This document shows, piece by piece, positions 28,056 through 36,734 of a stretch of DNA of 64,000 nt. The DNA comes from Moorella sp. Hama-1 (lineage in GTDB: Bacteria > Bacillota > DSM-521 > Neomoorellales > Neomoorellaceae): contig NZ_AP024620.1 in NCBI RefSeq assembly GCF_023734095.1, positions 2,662,501 to 2,726,500 of the forward strand, written 5' to 3'. The translations under genes were made by a program, and so were the position numbers. A model generated the notes under the pieces. The model saw only the letters and a list, made by a program, of their open reading frames with translations, was not told where the DNA came from and did not search any database. Numbering within the stretch: the first letter of the stretch is position 1; every line of letters begins with the position of its first letter.

Positions 28056-28566
28056 TTAGTATTGAATGCTAAAAAGCGGCATCCAGCCGTACTCCCGGAG
28101 AAAGGCCTCGTCTTCCGGTGCCACTTCCCCGGAGTGGTCGGCGTAAAGGGAAAGTGTTTTTAGGAGGCTGTTGACCCGCCCGGGCACTCGTGCCAGCCCT
28201 TGGGAAACTCGATGTATCCTGCCTCCCAGGTAAAAGAAGCGTCGAAGAGGTAGCTGTAGGGCCCGGCCACCCCCGAGGGTGAAGGTCAGGTTGTGCTTGT
28301 CCAGGCGCCGGCCCGCCGGGGATGGGAGGGGCTTGCCTTCCCGCAGGTACTTCTGAAAGGTGACCAGTAAACGCCGGTCTTTTGTTGCCGCCACCTGGCG
28401 GTATTCCTTCCTGTTTTCCAGGTACGTATCCAGGCGATTTCCGTTAAATCGTCTTTGGGGACGATGAGCCGTAACCGGCCAGGAAGAGGACCCACCCCAG
28501 GTGGAAAAGGCCCCGGACCAGGCGGCCCGCCCGCGCCAGCAGAACACTGTAAGGCAGCACACGCAT
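28056..28566 (-). pseudogene. Multiply frameshifted membrane or exported protein gene
   Basis: The start MRVLPYSVLLARAGRLVRGL and a membrane-like segment are in one frame, RLRLIVPKDDLTEIAWIR in another, YLENRKEYRQVAATKDRRLL in a third, YSYLFDASFTWEAGYIEF in yet another, and HSGEVAPEDEAFLREYGWMP at the end. Four or more shifts over 500 bases show a dead gene. Family unknown. Confidence 0.55.
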
Positions 28567-28619
28567 CCCCTTTCCGTCAGGTTGGTTTTTTAACCACTGG
28601 TGTTGCTAGCGTTCCATGT

Positions 28620-30425
28620 TCACCGGGTGTTGGTTTTCGGGACAGGGTCGATTGTTACCTGAACAAGTGTCCAGGTGGAACCCCCGTCCGTGGTCTGCAG
28701 CAGTTCGGTACCCTGGCCGTCCGCCGTTGCCAGCAGCAGCCAGCCCGCCTTCCCTGTCACAAAGTCCAGTTGCTGCACCCTTTCTCCCTTTTCCAATGCC
28801 CCGCTCAGGTCGCCGGCGGGTTCGAGAACGGTCCAGTTTACACCCCCGTCAGTGGTGTGGTAAAGCTTTCCCCGGGCCGGGGCCGCCAGGCCGGAGGCAT
28901 CGGACTCTTCCCGCCAGACCCACCAGTTCACAGCTGTGATGGGCGAGAAAGGCCCCGTTCCCGGGAGCGAGGCTTGACACTGCCAGGTCCGCCCGCCGTC
29001 AGCGGTGGTGTAGAAGAGGGTGGCGTAGTCACTGACTTTGTAGCTATCGGGGACGAAGACTACCGGGAGCACGCCGTCCTGACCGCCGGCCGGGAAAAAT
29101 TCCGGCGGAGTGTTAACGTTGAGTTTCCCGCCCGGTAGGCCGGAGGGCAAGGGAAGATCCTGCGGCCGCCAGGTGCAGCCGCCGTCCTCGGTCATATAGA
29201 GGGGATGATCGGGATCAAAGGCGGCCCCCTGCCGCCCGCCAAGCCAGCCGGTAAGGACATTACGGAAGGAGAAGGGGCCGGAAAAGGGCAGGCCGTTTTC
29301 CGGGGCCGAGCCAGTAGTAGCACCCTTGGCCACCTCGGACCAGTGCTCACCGCCGTCGGCGGTCTGGTAAAGCTCGCCTGGCCGGGAGCTCATACCGTGT
29401 TCCGGCTCGATCATCAACCAGCCCCGGTCGGGGTCGACAAAGTCCAGCTTGCCGCCGTAGACCAGGCCGTTGCTCCCTCTATGTACGGCACTCTCCCCCC
29501 AGGTCCGGCCGCCGTCCGCGGTGTGAAACACCACCACGCTTTTTTCGTTGTCATTCCGGACCGCCAGCCAGGCGTGGTCGGCGTCGTAGAATTTGCTTTC
29601 TATTCCCCAGGGATTGGAGGGTAGTCCCGGCGGGGTGACCGCCTCCCAGTGTTCCCCGCCGTCCTCCGTGCGCAGGACCGTACCCTTGGCCAGGGCCCAG
29701 CCCTGGGTTTCGCTGATCATGACAATAGAAACAAGTTCTCCCGGCGTGCCGAGGGCCGCCAGGGAAGTATCCGGCGCCCGCCACCGCCAGCCGGAGAGTA
29801 TATCCTGGAAATAGACGGGCAGTGTCTCTTGATCCTCCGGTACTTCGGTAGCAATGTCAAAGGTGAAGCCGTTCTTTGCGGCCACAAAGTGGTACTCGGT
29901 CCTGGTCCCTGCGGCGGTGGTTTTGACGTGCCGGTAAAGCATGCCCTCGCCGCCCAGGGTGGTAAACTGCTCCTTGGTGGCGCGGAGGATCCGGGAGTTG
30001 GGATCATGGCCAACAATGCCCCCGTGTTCACCCGCGGCTACCCGGACTTCCACGTGGTGTTCGCCCCCGTAGGTCAAGAAGAGGTCCGCTGTGGCGGAAG
30101 CCTCCCGGCCGTCCCGGGTTTTCACCTGCCACCCGGCGGGAACAGCCAGCTGAAAGCCATATTTCTCGTTAACCACCGCCGTCTTCTCGCCGGAACCTGC
30201 CGGCGCGGTTGCTTCCTGTCCCGCCGGGGCAACGGGCTCGGTTTTTGCCGCGCCCGGGCTGCCGCAACCCGCCTGGAACAACAAGCCCAGAAGCACCGCG
30301 GTCAAAACGGCAAACCCGGCCGGGAAAAATTCTTTCAGTGGCCTTGCACCCCTTGCTTTGGCAGCGTCTGCCCCGGAAACGCTCCCCGCAGCGCGGTAAG
30401 AGGGAGGGACTTGCCACTGCTCCAT
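28620..30425 (-). CDS. YCF48/BNR-repeat lipoprotein
   Basis: A lipobox (LLFQAGCG, Cys at about residue 54) after a hydrophobic segment predicts a lipoprotein. The true start may therefore lie nearer, for example at a CTG or GTG around residue 30. After a beta-rich domain (about 80-215), repeats of the type TEDGGEHWEAV, TADGGRTWGES, TADGGEHWSEV, TEDGGCTWRPQ and TTDGGSTWTLV form a YCF48-like propeller. A strong ECF-type promoter sits at 30562-30589. Function unknown; probably envelope-related. Confidence 0.78.
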   Translation of the reverse strand: MEQWQVPPSYRAAGSVSGADAAKARGARPLKEFFPAGFAVLTAVLLGLLFQAGCGSPGAAKTEPVAPAGQEATAPAGSGEKTAVVNEKYGFQLAVPAGWQVKTRDGREASATADLFLTYGGEHHVEVRVAAGEHGGIVGHDPNSRILRATKEQFTTLGGEGMLYRHVKTTAAGTRTEYHFVAAKNGFTFDIATEVPEDQETLPVYFQDILSGWRWRAPDTSLAALGTPGELVSIVMISETQGWALAKGTVLRTEDGGEHWEAVTPPGLPSNPWGIESKFYDADHAWLAVRNDNEKSVVVFHTADGGRTWGESAVHRGSNGLVYGGKLDFVDPDRGWLMIEPEHGMSSRPGELYQTADGGEHWSEVAKGATTGSAPENGLPFSGPFSFRNVLTGWLGGRQGAAFDPDHPLYMTEDGGCTWRPQDLPLPSGLPGGKLNVNTPPEFFPAGGQDGVLPVVFVPDSYKVSDYATLFYTTADGGRTWQCQASLPGTGPFSPITAVNWWVWREESDASGLAAPARGKLYHTTDGGVNWTVLEPAGDLSGALEKGERVQQLDFVTGKAGWLLLATADGQGTELLQTTDGGSTWTLVQVTIDPVPKTNTR

Positions 30426-30561
30426 TTATTCCACCTGAGAGACAGGGGAAAACTGCAGGTTATACCCCGGCTTTCTATCACCGTGGTTTACTAAAGGCCC
30501 TACTTCACTATTTCCCTCACCTGCAGCCCCGGAGACACTATATTAACTGTTCTCTTACTTA

Positions 30562-30589
30562 TAGACGAAAGGAACCACTACTTGGTTCC
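30562..30589 (-). promoter_or_regulatory. ECF-type promoter of the YCF48-like lipoprotein gene
   Basis: On the minus strand GGAACC (complement of 30584-30589), 16 bases, CGTCTATAA (-10 half complement of 30562-30567). The -35 half overlaps the last codons of the preceding gene. The pattern is identical in form to those at 40750-40777, 43943-43970 and 61398-61425. Confidence 0.7.
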
Positions 30590-31309
30590 CTCCGCTAAAA
30601 TCTTCTCCGTTTCCGTTACCCCATAAGGTGAGGGGTCAGTTCCCGAACAGATACTTTCCAAGTCGTGGAAGATGTTATGAGCGGTTACCAGCGGCTTACG
30701 ATTTATTATCGATGATTTTCTTACTTCTACAAACGCCTTGTTACCATCCTCGATAAACGCTTCGACAGCAGGTATGTCCTTGAATTCTTCTATTCCCGCC
30801 ACCGCGCTTTCCCACCCTTTTTCCAGTTCAGAAATCTCCTGCTTTAGCTGGTTGAGGGAAATAGTCTTACTTTCATCTTCCGGCCAGAAATAAAGGTTAA
30901 GCCACTTGTGAGCAGACGTGATTACGTTTAACACAGGAGAAAAGGTATCACCAACGAGTTTTTTAACGTCCTCTGGAGATTTATCCTCAATTTTATCAGG
31001 AGAAATACCTAATCTTTCCTCAAGCTCGTTGATGATTAGCGAAACCAGAGAGATAGTGAGAGGGCCTCTGGCTTTCCCATTGGCGTCAACTTTAACCGTA
31101 CTACCATCAGGTAACGTTCTTTGTACCGGATGCTCTGATTTATTACCGAACAGTAATTTGATACGTTCGCTGAACGAAGATTTTGGAACACCCGGAGGAT
31201 AAGGTATTCCCAATACCTCCGGAGCAACCACCCGGATAGCTGCCACAGTAACACCGAGAACCGCTATTACGGTAATGGTTATTTTCTGCCAGCCTTTCAC
31301 AGAAGTCAC
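30578..31309 (-). CDS. Hypothetical membrane-anchored protein
   Basis: 243 residues with one N-terminal membrane segment (ITITVIAVLGVTVAAIRVVA) and a mostly helical exported or cytoplasmic remainder. No family recognised. It overlaps the GH18-like fragment by four bases. AT content is higher than in neighbouring genes, which may indicate transfer. Confidence 0.55.
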   Translation of the reverse strand: MTSVKGWQKITITVIAVLGVTVAAIRVVAPEVLGIPYPPGVPKSSFSERIKLLFGNKSEHPVQRTLPDGSTVKVDANGKARGPLTISLVSLIINELEERLGISPDKIEDKSPEDVKKLVGDTFSPVLNVITSAHKWLNLYFWPEDESKTISLNQLKQEISELEKGWESAVAGIEEFKDIPAVEAFIEDGNKAFVEVRKSSIINRKPLVTAHNIFHDLESICSGTDPSPYGVTETEKILAEGTK

Positions 31310-31884
31310 CTCCTTGGTATTACGCTAGTTCTCAAGGCGTCCCACATCTCACCGGTCACCAGACCTAAGCGCCAGATGGCAATATCGTCAAGGCCGTACC
31401 GCTTAGCGATGCCCACCTTGATTAGAATGCTTTCCGCCGTTTCTGTGGGAGCTGAAACACCAAGTACCAGTTTTTCCGGCGGGACAGAAGCCCTGGCCAT
31501 CTCCACAGCTTCCGTGACCAGACTTACCGGCTCTGGCTTAGAACCGTAGTCGTAGGCCATAATGATAATCTGGTCAGCAAGCTCTCCCAGCGCCTTGAAA
31601 TCGTAACCTTTATAGGCGCTGTTGGGAGCGTGAAGAGTGCGGGTCAGGGTGAGGTTAGCAGCCTTCACCTGTTCCGCTAAGAGTCGAACGAACTTGGTAA
31701 AACCGTCCTGTACCGCCTCTAACTGCTCGCCGTCATCTCGGTAACCCAAACCCTCAGAGTCGAGGTTTACTCCTTGGTACAGCCTCGCTTCTCCCATTAT
31801 ACCATTAACCGCCCTGGTCATGGCAGCCTCATTCATTAACAGGTAAGAAATGGTGCCGTCACCATCGGTCAGGTGGACCACCAT
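31306..31884 (-). pseudogene. C-terminal part of a GH18 (chitinase/YaaH-like) protein
   Basis: The 192 residues contain YQGVNLDSEGLG, where the usual DxxDxDxE motif of family 18 is reduced to D-S-E. They also contain DQIIIMAYDYG, the conserved beta-6 substrate-site motif, and KLVLGVSAP. About half the TIM barrel is missing at the N terminus. An in-frame TGA precedes the ATG, and unrelated sequence (KWLNVWNDPGQVFLFLAVEL) lies beyond it at 31930-32045. Probably a truncated, inactive gene. Confidence 0.65.
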
Positions 31885-32095
31885 CTCTCTTCCGCCGCTT
31901 TCATTGCAGCTATCTGTTCATGGTTCCCCGATGTATACCGGGTATTTTTCCCCCAGTTCCACGGCCAGGAATAGGAAAACCTGTCCTGGATCATTCCAGA
32001 CGTTAAGCCATTTTGTCTCAGGTTCCCGGTAAACCAACATAAAGATTTCAGAACAGACTTGCCCCTGCGATAATTCACTGGTAGAATTAAGGCAG

Positions 32096-33040
32096 GTGGT
32101 GGTTTATTTGCAGCCGCAAAGTGGTAACAGGTATGATATCACCATCAAGGACCTTTTCGCCGACGAAACCCAGGAACTCATTAACTACTTTGGCCACCTT
32201 GAGGCCAGGGTAACCGGCGACTTAAAAATCGAGTTTCCCCAGGTAGAAACCAGGGTTTCCGACCTGGTAATGAAGGCTGAAAGCCAGCAGGGGCCTGTGG
32301 CCATCCACCTGGAATTCCAGAGCCGTAATGATGATGAGATGCCCTACCGCATGTTGCGCTACGCCCTGGAAATCCATAGGACCTATCACTTACCGGTCTA
32401 CCAGCTAGTCATCTACTTTGGCCAGTGGCAAATGAACATGACCAGTCAACTCGCATATTATCTGGGCGACCGAAACTTGTTGGATTATCGTTACCACCTT
32501 ATCGATGTGGGTAATATAACCTATGAAGAATTAAAAAACAGCCCCCACCAGCGGTTGCTTTCCTTACTACCTGTAGCGGACAGGGAAAAGCGCCAAAAAG
32601 GTGGTAAGGAATTCCTCCGGCGCTGCGCGGAGGACATTATCAGCAGCGACCTGGACCTGGAAACTAAAAAAACCGTGCTGTTGCGAGCGGAGATATTCGC
32701 CGGCCTGGTTTTCGACCAGAAGGCAATCGACCTGACTTTTAGGGAGGTGGAACAAATGTTGAGCCTCGAGGAATCCGCCGGCTACCAGCGGATATATGAA
32801 AAAGGCCTGGAAAAAGGCCTGGAAAAGGGTATGGAAAAGGGTATGGAAAAGGGTATGGAAAAGGGCCAGCAGGAATCCTTACTGGACGTGACCATCAGGC
32901 TCTTAAGAAAGAAGTTCCACAAAATACCGAGGGAATACCTGGACAGAATAAAGAAGCAGGACGTTTATGTCCTGCAGCAGATTATCGACAATATATTTGA
33001 TATCAACGACCTGAAGGAACTGGAAGATTACCTGCAGTAA
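32096..33040 (+). CDS. Rpn/YhgA-type PD-(D/E)XK nuclease, recombination-promoting family
   Basis: 314 residues. The N-terminal half carries the nuclease motif: Asp in ETRVSDLVMKAE and Glu-x-Gln in VAIHLEFQSRND, the pattern of Rpn/PDDEXK transposase-like proteins. The C-terminal half is helical with six EKG(L/M)-type repeats (codon period 12 bases) and ends in a YVLQQIIDNIFDINDL helix. GTG start is uncertain by one or two codons. Family members are linked to recombination or phage defence. A decayed second copy lies at 7645-8120. Confidence 0.82.
   Translation: MVVYLQPQSGNRYDITIKDLFADETQELINYFGHLEARVTGDLKIEFPQVETRVSDLVMKAESQQGPVAIHLEFQSRNDDEMPYRMLRYALEIHRTYHLPVYQLVIYFGQWQMNMTSQLAYYLGDRNLLDYRYHLIDVGNITYEELKNSPHQRLLSLLPVADREKRQKGGKEFLRRCAEDIISSDLDLETKKTVLLRAEIFAGLVFDQKAIDLTFREVEQMLSLEESAGYQRIYEKGLEKGLEKGMEKGMEKGMEKGQQESLLDVTIRLLRKKFHKIPREYLDRIKKQDVYVLQQIIDNIFDINDLKELEDYLQ
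32798..32869 (+). repeat. Six 12-bp tandem repeats in the Rpn gene
   Basis: Units GAAAAAGGCCTG (twice), GAAAAGGGTATG (three times) and GAAAAGGGCCAG (once) encode EKGL, EKGM and EKGQ. The pseudogene copy has only about two such units, so the number varies by slippage or recombination. The repeat lengthens a charged helix. Confidence 0.9.
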
Positions 33041-33094
33041 AGATCAATCGGATCGGGTGCATAGTAAGCCGGTGCCTGATCCGGGAAGGAACAA

Positions 33095-33132
33095 AGCCGC
33101 CACAGGGGGTTATTCCCCAGTGGCCTTTTTTT
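33095..33132 (+). terminator. Terminator after the Rpn gene
   Basis: GCC-CCAC-GGGG pairs with CCCC-GTGGC around a TTATT loop, then TTTTTTT. It is nearly identical to 8176-8213 and lies between the convergent Rpn and MerR genes. Confidence 0.75.
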
Positions 33133-33190
33133 GCTCAACACTTTAGGCCTTCTGCACAGGAACAGCTTCCAGCTTCCTTCAAGCTACTGG

Positions 33191-33528
33191 TCAATTCTGG
33201 ATCTCCCCCGGTGAAAGGCGTCGTAAGCGAATTTTAAGGGCATCCTGGATTAGCTGATACACCCGCTCTGTCTGTTGGGTGGTGTCGAGCAAGTCCGCAG
33301 CTTGGGCCATGCGGCGGATGACGGGCCGGTTTATACTGTCCAGCAGCCGTTTAACTGTATTTGCGGTTAAAGGGCCGCTTAACTGAATATATTCCCCCAC
33401 CGCTGCTTGTACCAGCGGATCATCCGGGGCTGCGTTGACCGCTTTTACGGGCTAACGTCCCGATAGGATACTTTTCCATGGCTGGCCTCCAGCTTTATTC
33501 TACAAGATTCCCCTTGGGGGAGAGTCAA
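33191..33528 (-). pseudogene. MerR/TipAL-like regulator with internal deletion
   Basis: The promoter (TTGACT, complement of 33523-33528; 20-base spacer; TAGAAT, complement of 33497-33502) and the first 14 codons (MEKYPIGTLARKSG from ATG 33479) match 9999 onward. They then jump, out of frame, to the C-terminal effector domain (APDDPLVQAAVGEYIQLSGP to RRLSPGEIQN). About 400 bases of coding sequence are missing. The 69-codon ORF at 33191-33400 is this C-terminal remnant, not a gene of its own. Confidence 0.7.
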
Positions 33529-33717
33529 GGGGTCCGGGCTTATTCAAACGTTTTTTGGGCGGAAAGCTTTAAATGGTAAGGCCAACGAAAGAAAGACCCA
33601 GAAGTTAAGGGGTATCATTTGTTTCTGCTCCTTTTCTGCTTTACCTGCCCGGCGAGATTGCCCACGTTTTTAAAGCACTGGTGCAGGCAGATAATTTGTC
33701 AGATTGGCGGCTGCCCG

Positions 33718-34950
33718 TCAGATCGGGTCGTTCCCCCCGCCGTCCGGGATAAGTACCCGGCCGGGCTGCCTGGCGGTGATGTTCAAGGCCAGGGCCACCA
33801 AGCAGAAATCCAGGGCCAGGAAGGAAGGGCCATAGCTGACAAAAGGCAGGCCGATACCGGCCAGCGGTAAAAGGCCGAAGATCATGGCCGTATTCCAGGC
33901 AAAGCGGATTCCTAGAAAAGCGGTAATACCGTACCCCAGGACGCGGCCATAGAGGTCGTCGGTCCGGTTGAAGGCCCGGAATAGAAAGAGAAGCAGAGCC
34001 AGTAGGAAGGTCATCAGAATTAGGCCGCCGGGCCAGCCCGTTTGTTGCATCACGGGAGCCAGGATGAGTTCCCGGGAGGCTTCCGGCAACGGCGGGAGCA
34101 AGGCGGCCTGGTCGTTGCCTATCCCGGCGCCGAAGGTCCCCCCGGCAGCGAGATGCTGGCGAATGGTAAGTAGTAGATACCCCGCACTCGTGGGATCGGC
34201 CAGGGGTTTTAGCCAGCCGTATAACAGGCGGGTCGTAATATAGGGGGGAGCCAGGGTCGCCAGGTAGAGAAAGGCGGCCAGGAGGCCAGCTACGAGGCCG
34301 GCTATTATTTTTATCCGGGAAAAACCGGCTCCCCGGAACATGGCCAGCAGAGTTCCGCCCAGTACCACAGCCCAGACAACGGTATGGCCCATAATAAGGA
34401 GCACTACCGGCAGGAGACATAAGCCCCAAGTTTTAGCCCGCAACGCCCAGGATGGCTCTTTTTCCAGTAACACCACCAAGGAGGCCAGGGAAACCACTAA
34501 AAAGCAGAGGGCCGCGGCCAATCCCACAGAGGCGGGGAAGTAAGCCCCTCCAGGCAACCGGAAATCTAAAACTACCAGGGCGAGCCCGGCTATATAGAGC
34601 GGCGTTTTATAGCGGACCAGCAACCGGTAATCGAAATAGGGTGCCAGCAAGGTCAGCACCAGCCCTGCCAGGGCAACTCCGCCCTGGAACCAGATGTCCC
34701 CCGGCCTTTTCCCGGGAGCAATGGCCAGGGCGAAAAGTCCCCCGGCAGCCGCCAGCATCACGGTGAGAAAGAGCCCCCAATTTAACCGGGGCCGGTGAAT
34801 GCGATCCAGTTCCCGCCCCAGCAGGCCGGGCTCCCCCAGCCTGTGGCAGGCTTCCTCTTCCGCCCTGTCCCGGTTAATCCCTTCCTCCTGTAGCTGGGCT
34901 ACCAGGTCCTCCAGGTGTCCCTGCAGCTCTGCTGCTACTTCCCGGTGCAT
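33718..34950 (-). CDS. HAAS domain fused to FtsW/RodA/SpoVE-like membrane protein
   Basis: An N-terminal HAAS (DUF1700-like) sensor segment (MHREVAAELQGHLEDLVAQL to GRELDRIHRP, about 1-53) is followed by ten or so membrane helices of SEDS type, ending FGLLPLAGIGLPFVSYGPSF. That ending matches the C-terminal signature of FtsW/RodA. At the usual catalytic-Asp loop it reads LPPLPEASRELILAP, without the usual Asp. Upstream codons (ITVLQLIRRKE) continue HAAS similarity without a start, so the N terminus may be frameshifted. These genes normally follow a PadR regulator, which is absent. Confidence 0.8.
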   Translation of the reverse strand: MHREVAAELQGHLEDLVAQLQEEGINRDRAEEEACHRLGEPGLLGRELDRIHRPRLNWGLFLTVMLAAAGGLFALAIAPGKRPGDIWFQGGVALAGLVLTLLAPYFDYRLLVRYKTPLYIAGLALVVLDFRLPGGAYFPASVGLAAALCFLVVSLASLVVLLEKEPSWALRAKTWGLCLLPVVLLIMGHTVVWAVVLGGTLLAMFRGAGFSRIKIIAGLVAGLLAAFLYLATLAPPYITTRLLYGWLKPLADPTSAGYLLLTIRQHLAAGGTFGAGIGNDQAALLPPLPEASRELILAPVMQQTGWPGGLILMTFLLALLLFLFRAFNRTDDLYGRVLGYGITAFLGIRFAWNTAMIFGLLPLAGIGLPFVSYGPSFLALDFCLVALALNITARQPGRVLIPDGGGNDPI

Positions 34951-35061
34951 TTCTTTCCTACGGATGAGCTGCAGGACAGTTATGCCTGCAAACCTGGACC
35001 AAATTAACAGGCCGGGGCATCTACCGTATTCCGGCGACGTACCCCCCGGCTACCTGGCTGG

Positions 35062-35340
35062 CTAAGACCATTTCTTCAGCAAAGGGGTAAATTCGGCCAG
35101 GGCTTTTTTTACCTTTTCTTCCTCTATATCTGCTTCCAGACAGGAGGCCAGATAGGTGCTTAAAACACTGGCGCCCACCTGACTGATGGCTGCCTTAATA
35201 GCTGACAGTTGCATGATAATATCACTGCAGCTCCGGTTTTCCTCGATCATTCTGGTAATCCCTCGTACCTGGCCTTCAATCCTTTTCAAGCGGGAGAGAA
35301 TTTCCCCCTGGCAATTTCCTGGCGCTAAATCGTTGGCCAT
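35062..35340 (-). CDS. CsoR/CstR-family metal- or persulfide-sensing repressor
   Basis: 92-residue DUF156 helical repressor (RLKRIEGQVRGITRMIEE). Cys38 and Cys67 are conserved, but the His of copper-sensing CsoR, four residues before the second Cys, is Tyr63. That pattern fits CstR-like sulfur (persulfide) sensors. It is divergent from YeeE/YedE and rhodanese genes, which supports this. Two GGGTAT-type palindromes lie in the shared intergenic region. Confidence 0.85.
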   Translation of the reverse strand: MANDLAPGNCQGEILSRLKRIEGQVRGITRMIEENRSCSDIIMQLSAIKAAISQVGASVLSTYLASCLEADIEEEKVKKALAEFTPLLKKWS

Positions 35341-35429
35341 TGCAGACGCCTCCCTGGTATATGAGATGTGAGCGCCGTCACTATGGGTAGCTCCCTAATA
35401 AATGAGATGCGTGTGGGCAAATCATGCTT

Positions 35430-35553
35430 ATACCCATAGGGGTATCTTGTACACATTCTAGAATATAAACCAATGCCCTGTCAAATCAATCCTTGACAAA
35501 GACGTCGTGGCGTGATAATTTTAATTATAGGAATTACCTATACCGGTATGGGT
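35430..35553 (+). promoter_or_regulatory. Promoter and two operators of the sulfur operon
   Basis: Operator 1 is ATACCC-ATAG-GGGTAT (35430-35445). The promoter is TTGACA (35493-35498), 17 bases, TAATTT (35516-35521). Operator 2 is the near-palindrome ACCTATACCGGTATGGGT (35536-35553), just after the -10. G-tract palindromes of this type are bound by CsoR/CstR repressors. Operator 1 probably controls the repressor gene and operator 2 the transporter operon. Confidence 0.72.
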
Positions 35554-35607
35554 ACCAATGTAGGAAATGCATCCTAAAACCTCATCTCAAACTCTAATCC
35601 CGGGGAG

Positions 35608-36138
35608 ATGGTAACTTTGTCTACCAAGTGGTCCTGGGTTCAAGGTGGTATTATCCTGGGGCTGTGGAACCTGCTCATTTTCCTGAGCGGTAACCACCTG
35701 GGGACCACCACCGCCTATGCCCAGACGGCAGGTTATATTACCCAGTTCTTCTCACCCCAACTGATACCTGTTAGTACCTGGACGGCGGGGACCTGCGGCA
35801 CCAGCGGCGGCCTTATGGTCAGCTGGCAGTGGATGCTGGTTCTGGGAGCCTTCATTGGCGGCCTGGCCGGGAGGTTGCTACACCGTGAGGGTCCGGCACC
35901 AGAGGTCCCGGAGCTCTGGCAGCGGAGGTTTGGCGACCGGCCCCGCTTGCGCTTCGGCCACGCTTTCCTGGGCGGTTTCTTGCTGCTCTTTGGCGCCCGG
36001 ATTGCCGGTGGCTGCACCAGTTCCCATATCATCAGCGGTATGAGCCAGATGGCCATTAGCGGTGTTCTTTTCGCCCTGGCCGTCTTCGCCGCGGGCATAC
36101 CGATGGCCACGTTCCTTTATAGGAGGGCTGACCTGTGA
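35608..36138 (+). CDS. YeeE/YedE sulfur transporter, N-terminal half protein
   Basis: 176 residues with four or five membrane helices and the family motif GARIAGGCTSSHIISGMSQ, containing the conserved Cys of thiosulfate/sulfur-compound importers. ATG at 35608 abuts GGGGAG with no spacing. TTG at 35617 has nine-base spacing and may be the real start (STKWSWVQGG). The stop overlaps the next gene by four bases, so the two halves form one transporter. Confidence 0.82.
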   Translation: MVTLSTKWSWVQGGIILGLWNLLIFLSGNHLGTTTAYAQTAGYITQFFSPQLIPVSTWTAGTCGTSGGLMVSWQWMLVLGAFIGGLAGRLLHREGPAPEVPELWQRRFGDRPRLRFGHAFLGGFLLLFGARIAGGCTSSHIISGMSQMAISGVLFALAVFAAGIPMATFLYRRADL

Positions 36139-36734
36139 ATCTCTTCTGGGCTTTAATCTTTGGTATTGGCTTTGGCTATATTCTACAACGCGTGGGCGCC
36201 TTTGAATACCAGAACATTGTCAACGCCCTGCGCTTGAAGGACCTGACCATACCCAAGTTTATGCTCCTCAGTGTCGCCATTACTTCCGTGGGGCTTTTCA
36301 GCCTTTATTCCGGGGGGCTGGTGGTCCTGGATATGATCGTCACCAACCCGGTGGCCAATATCGTCGGGGGGCTCATCTTCGGCGTGGGTTTTGCCCTGGC
36401 TGGCTACTGCCCGGGCACCAGCATCGGCGCCATGGCCGAAGGTAAGAGGGATGCCCGTTACACCGTCGTCGGCGGGTTGTTCGGTGTCCTGACCTATACC
36501 CTGCTGCAGCAGTATGCGGGCCTTTCCTTTGCTGCCTATGATGCCGGTAAGATCAACCTGGCAGACCTCATCCCCCTGAATCCTTTCTCCCTGGCGGTAA
36601 TCTACAGCGCGGCCATCATTAGCATTATATACCTGGTAGACGTCTGGGAACTAAAAAGGAATGCTCAGGCCCCTCAAAATATCCCTACCAAAAATATCTC
36701 CGCAGGGACGGTGTTGAAACATGCCCAGGAATAA
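36135..36734 (+). CDS. YeeE/YedE sulfur transporter, C-terminal half protein
   Basis: 199 residues, about five membrane helices, with the paired family motif GYCPGTSIGAMAEGKRD (conserved Cys). GTG start overlaps the preceding stop (GTGA). Its own end overlaps the rhodanese gene by 14 bases. Two-part YeeE systems import thiosulfate or related sulfur compounds. Confidence 0.85.
   Translation: MNLFWALIFGIGFGYILQRVGAFEYQNIVNALRLKDLTIPKFMLLSVAITSVGLFSLYSGGLVVLDMIVTNPVANIVGGLIFGVGFALAGYCPGTSIGAMAEGKRDARYTVVGGLFGVLTYTLLQQYAGLSFAAYDAGKINLADLIPLNPFSLAVIYSAAIISIIYLVDVWELKRNAQAPQNIPTKNISAGTVLKHAQE

Noticed and set aside
32798-32869. Direct repeats as a CRISPR-like array
   Set aside because: The 12-bp units are contiguous without spacers and encode EKGL/EKGM in frame; no CRISPR array seen anywhere in the window.
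33191-33400. 69-codon minus-strand ORF as an independent small gene
   Set aside because: Upstream codons and the 8.3-kb copy show it is the C-terminal end of a MerR-type gene with an internal deletion.
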